Program-made: the position numbers and the translations under genes
Notes under the pieces: model-generated
Told to the model about the DNA's origin: nothing
The model's input: the letters and a program-made list of their open reading frames with translations, nothing else
The model's database searches: none
Origin: PUPG01 sp031323845
Lineage (GTDB): Bacteria; Bacteroidota; Bacteroidia; Bacteroidales; UBA7960
NCBI GenBank assembly: GCA_031323845.1
Contig: JAVIYP010000063.1
Location: 1 to 16,452, forward strand
Reading direction: 5' to 3'
DNA length: 16,452 bases
In this document: in pieces, positions 13,732 to 16,452 of the stretch
Position numbering within the stretch: the first letter of the stretch is position 1
How the letters are laid out: every line of letters starts with the position of its first letter

Positions 13732-14037
13732 TTACACCTTTATCTCAACTTCCACTCCGCTTGGCAATTCCAGCTTCATCAGGGCATCAACGGTTTTCGA
13801 TGAAGACGAATAAATATCCAGCAGCCGCTTGTAAGAGCACAGCTGAAATTGCTCTCTTGACTTTTTGTTCACGAAAGGGGAACGCAATACCGTAAAGACC
13901 CTTTTGTTTGTTGGCAAAGGAATCGGTCCGTTAACTACAGCACCTGTTGTCTTTACCGTTTTTACGATTTTCTCGGCAGACTTGTCCACCAGGTTATAAT
14001 CGTATGATTTTAATTTGATTCGAATTCTGTGACTCAC
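13732..14037 (-). CDS. rpsJ: 30S ribosomal protein S10 (uS10)
   Basis: S10 is a 30S head protein that also binds NusB in transcription antitermination. The 101-residue product begins (f)MSHRIRIKLKSYDYNLVDKSA, has GPIPLPTNKRVFTVLRSP at 37-54 and KKSREQFQL at 58-66, and ends LPSGVEVEIKV, all standard. The start is GTG at 14037-14035: an in-frame TAA two codons upstream excludes any earlier start, and homologues begin at this position. This is the only non-ATG start found in the window. It lies 30 nt after fusA with no tuf between, unlike the classical str operon. Confidence 0.97.
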   Translation of the reverse strand: MSHRIRIKLKSYDYNLVDKSAEKIVKTVKTTGAVVNGPIPLPTNKRVFTVLRSPFVNKKSREQFQLCSYKRLLDIYSSSSKTVDALMKLELPSGVEVEIKV

Positions 14038-14067
14038 GGTTTAATTGTTTTGAATATTATAACAGTT

Positions 14068-16167
14068 TTACACTTTGATACCATATAGTTTAAAGATTAC
14101 TTCATCGGCAATGCTTTTGGGCACTTCCTGAAAGCGCCTGAACTCCATGGTTGAGGCGGCCCGCCCGCTGGTCAGGGTGCGCAGTGCCGTTACATAACCA
14201 AACATTTCTGCAAGAGGCACTTCAGCATGAATAACCTGGAGGTTAATTCTTGCTTCAACACCTTTAATGATGCCGCGGCGACGGTTAAGATCACCAGACA
14301 CATCACCCAGGTATTCTTCCGGCGTAATTACCTCAAGACTCATTATGGGTTCCAGCAGAATCGAGTTCGCTTTTTTGCAGGCATTGCGGAATGCAATTTT
14401 TGCAGCCAGTTCAAACGCCAACGCGTCGGAATCAACGCTGTGATAGGAGCCGTCAAGCAGGCGCACCTTCAGGCTCTCGAGCTGAAAGCCTGCCATAACA
14501 CCGTTTTGCATGGCCGCTTTAAAACCCTTTTCAACAGCAGGAATAAACTCACGGGGAATGTTTCCGCCCCTGACTTCATCAACAAACTGCAAGCCGACAA
14601 TACCTTCATCTGCAGGGCCAATCTCAACAGAGATATCGGCAAACTTTCCTCTTCCACCGGTTTGCTTCTTATATACTTCGCGATGGGTAACCGTAGTGGT
14701 GATCGCTTCTTTATAGGCCACCTGGGGTGTTCCCTGGTTGGCTTCCACCTTAAACTCCCGTTTTAGCCTGTCGATAAGGATTTCAAGATGAAGTTCACCC
14801 ATTCCGCTGATGATGGTCTGACCGCTGTCGGCGTCCGTTTTAACCACGAAGGTCGGATCTTCTTCCGAAAGCTTGTTGAGGGCTGCGTTCAGTTTATCAA
14901 GATCGGCCTGTGTCTTGGGCTCAACGGCAACGCTGATAACGGGCTCGGGGAAACTCATGGACTCCAGGATGACCGGATGTTTTTCATCACAAAGAGAGTC
15001 ACCGGTATGTATCTTTTTAAATCCGACCGCTGCACCTATATCTCCCGCCTCAATAAAATCAATAGGATTTTGTTTGTTGGCATGCATTTGAAGGATGCGG
15101 GCGATACGTTCCTTAGTGCCGGCAGAGGCATTGTAAACGTAAGACCCGGATTTAAGCATTCCGCTGTACACCCTGAAAAAACAAAGTTTGCCAACATAGG
15201 GGTCGTTGGTAATTTTAAAGGCCAATGCAGCAAAGGGTTCTTTGGCATCGGCCTTACGTATGATCTTTTGTTCGGTTTTGGGATGAATGCCCTCAATGGC
15301 TTCAACATCTGAAGGTGCGGGCAAAAACTTAACAACGGCATCCAGAAGTGTCTGAATGCCTTTGTTTTTAAATGCTGATCCGCACAACACCGGGGTTATT
15401 CTGCGGTCAATGGTAGCTTTTCTGATGATGGAAATCATTTCCTCTTCCGAGATCGAGTCAGAGTCGTTCATGAATTTTTCGAGCAACTCCTCGCTTTCTT
15501 CGGCACATCCTTCCACAAGATAAGTGCGGTACCGGTTCACCGTTTCTATCAGATCTTCCGGAACAGGGATTTCCACAAAGCTCATACCCAGGGTTTGGTC
15601 TTCCCAGATATAGGCTTTGTTGGTGATGAGGTCAACAACTCCTTTGAATTCTTCTTCAAAGCCTATGGGTATTTGCAGGGGCACTGCGTTCATGCCCAGT
15701 CTTTCCTTGATTTTTTCAACCACGGCAAAGAAATCGGCACCGGCCCTGTCCATTTTATTGATGAAGCTGATGCGGGGGACTTTATATTTGTCGGCCTGCC
15801 GCCAAACGGTTTCCGACTGTGGTTCAACTCCCCCTACGGCACAGAACAGGGCAATAGCCCCGTCAAGTACCCTGAGACTGCGTTCTACTTCCACTGTGAA
15901 GTCAACGTGGCCGGGGGTGTCGATGATATTGACTTTATATTGTTTTTGATTGTAATTCCAGAAGGTAGTGGTTGCGGCAGAGGTTATGGTAATACCACGC
16001 TCCTGCTCCTGGATCATCCAGTCCATGGTGGCCGAGCCCTCATGGGTTTCACCCAGGCGATGGTTAACACCGGTATAAAACAATATCCGCTCGGTAGTAG
16101 TTGTCTTACCGGCGTCGATATGTGCCATAATACCGATGTTGCGTGTATGTTTTAAATCTCTTGCCAT
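14068..16167 (-). CDS. fusA: Translation elongation factor G (EF-G)
   Basis: EF-G is the GTPase that drives tRNA-mRNA translocation and, with RRF, ribosome recycling. The 699-residue product has the complete G domain: P-loop AHIDAGKT at 15-22, switch I RGIT at 57-60, DTPGH at 83-87 with catalytic His86 region, NKMD at 137-140 and GSAF at 264-267, followed by domains II to V. The domain IV segment with GGRGKFADISVEIGP and the late GYVTALRTLTSGRA block near the C-terminus are standard. Linkage to rpsG and rpsJ marks it as the canonical copy rather than a paralogue. No Shine-Dalgarno sequence precedes the ATG at 16167. Confidence 0.98.
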   Translation of the reverse strand: MARDLKHTRNIGIMAHIDAGKTTTTERILFYTGVNHRLGETHEGSATMDWMIQEQERGITITSAATTTFWNYNQKQYKVNIIDTPGHVDFTVEVERSLRVLDGAIALFCAVGGVEPQSETVWRQADKYKVPRISFINKMDRAGADFFAVVEKIKERLGMNAVPLQIPIGFEEEFKGVVDLITNKAYIWEDQTLGMSFVEIPVPEDLIETVNRYRTYLVEGCAEESEELLEKFMNDSDSISEEEMISIIRKATIDRRITPVLCGSAFKNKGIQTLLDAVVKFLPAPSDVEAIEGIHPKTEQKIIRKADAKEPFAALAFKITNDPYVGKLCFFRVYSGMLKSGSYVYNASAGTKERIARILQMHANKQNPIDFIEAGDIGAAVGFKKIHTGDSLCDEKHPVILESMSFPEPVISVAVEPKTQADLDKLNAALNKLSEEDPTFVVKTDADSGQTIISGMGELHLEILIDRLKREFKVEANQGTPQVAYKEAITTTVTHREVYKKQTGGRGKFADISVEIGPADEGIVGLQFVDEVRGGNIPREFIPAVEKGFKAAMQNGVMAGFQLESLKVRLLDGSYHSVDSDALAFELAAKIAFRNACKKANSILLEPIMSLEVITPEEYLGDVSGDLNRRRGIIKGVEARINLQVIHAEVPLAEMFGYVTALRTLTSGRAASTMEFRRFQEVPKSIADEVIFKLYGIKV

Positions 16168-16194
16168 TAAACGTTAATTCCGGAGTACAGAGGT

Positions 16195-16452
16195 TTAAAA
16201 TCTGAAATGTGAGAATGCCTTGTTCGCATCAGCCATTCGGTGCGTGTCTTCCTTCCGCTTGTATGCACCCCCCTCTTCCTTGCTGGCCGCAATGATCTCA
16301 CCGGCCAGTTTGGCAGCCATGCCCTTTTCGTTGCGCTTGCGTGCAAAGGTGATCATGTTCTTGATACCAACCGACATTTTTCTGTCGGGCCGTATTTCGG
16401 CGGGGATCTGAAACGTGGCTCCACCAATACGACGGCTCCGTACTTCAACAGC
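16195..16452 (-). CDS. rpsG: 30S ribosomal protein S7 (uS7), partial, N-terminus outside window
   Basis: S7 nucleates the 30S head and forms part of the mRNA exit channel at the E site. The last 85 residues are present; the frame is open to the right edge, so the in-frame ATG at 16377 is an internal methionine, not the start. The visible part begins AVEVRSRRIGGATFQIPAEI, which is the S7 beta-hairpin region, and continues with MAAKLAGEIIAAS and KRKEDTHRMADANKAFSHFRF, the standard C-terminus. It is 27 nt before fusA, as in str operons; rpsL would be expected upstream, beyond the window. Confidence 0.97.
   Translation of the reverse strand, partial: AVEVRSRRIGGATFQIPAEIRPDRKMSVGIKNMITFARKRNEKGMAAKLAGEIIAASKEEGGAYKRKEDTHRMADANKAFSHFRF

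Noticed and set aside
14227..16155. Several long plus-strand frames (up to 186 codons) opposite fusA
   Set aside because: Long antisense frames are common across conserved, codon-biased genes; none resembles a known protein.
16195..16377. A complete 60-codon gene starting at the ATG at 16377
   Set aside because: The frame continues upstream to the window edge with clear S7 sequence, so the ATG is internal to a truncated rpsG.

Overview
The window is a single, unbroken stretch of translation-machinery genes, all on the minus strand. It is a fused version of the classical bacterial str (C-terminal part), S10, spc and alpha ribosomal-protein operons. Read in the direction of transcription (high to low coordinates) the order is rpsG (5' end missing), fusA, rpsJ, rplC, rplD, rplW, rplB, rpsS, rplV, rpsC, rplP, rpmC, rpsQ, rplN, rplX, rplE, rpsN, rpsH, rplF, rplR, rpsE, rpmD, rplO, secY, map, infA, rpmJ, rpsM, rpsK, rpsD, rpoA (3' end missing). 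Thirty-one protein genes are supported, two of them cut by the window ends. No tRNA, rRNA, mobile element or CRISPR array was seen.

The organism is most probably a member of the Bacteroidota (Bacteroidetes), probably class Bacteroidia. The evidence is: fusA is followed directly by rpsJ with no tuf between; map lies between secY and infA with no adk; rpmJ encodes the form of L36 without a zinc ribbon; almost every gene has an A-rich upstream region without a Shine-Dalgarno sequence; the one candidate promoter has the Bacteroidota -7 form TAnnTTTG; and the protein sequences (for example S10, L22, L29) look like those of that phylum. I cannot resolve the order or genus.

Layout: 16452-14068 holds the str part (S7, EF-G). 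14037-9360 holds the S10 part (S10, L3, L4, L23, L2, S19, L22, S3, L16). 9359-9210 is the only sizeable non-coding gap (150 nt); it carries a candidate promoter and a hairpin and is followed by L29 and S17. 8735-3225 holds the spc part (L14, L24, L5, S14, S8, L6, L18, S5, L30, L15, SecY). 3209-1 holds methionine aminopeptidase, IF1, L36 and the alpha part (S13, S11, S4, RNA polymerase alpha). Most other gaps are a few to about 65 nt, and two gene pairs overlap. There is no gene-free stretch above 300 bases.

Together the genes supply both ribosomal subunits, the translocation GTPase EF-G, initiation factor IF1, the SecY export channel docked to the ribosome exit, the enzyme that trims initiator methionine, and the alpha subunit on which RNA polymerase assembles. 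I found no undescribed system. The observations most worth a second look concern expression control: a perfect Shine-Dalgarno sequence before rplF in a genome that otherwise seems not to use them, the 150-nt leader before rpmC, and hairpins in the rplD-rplW and rpsM-rpsK gaps.
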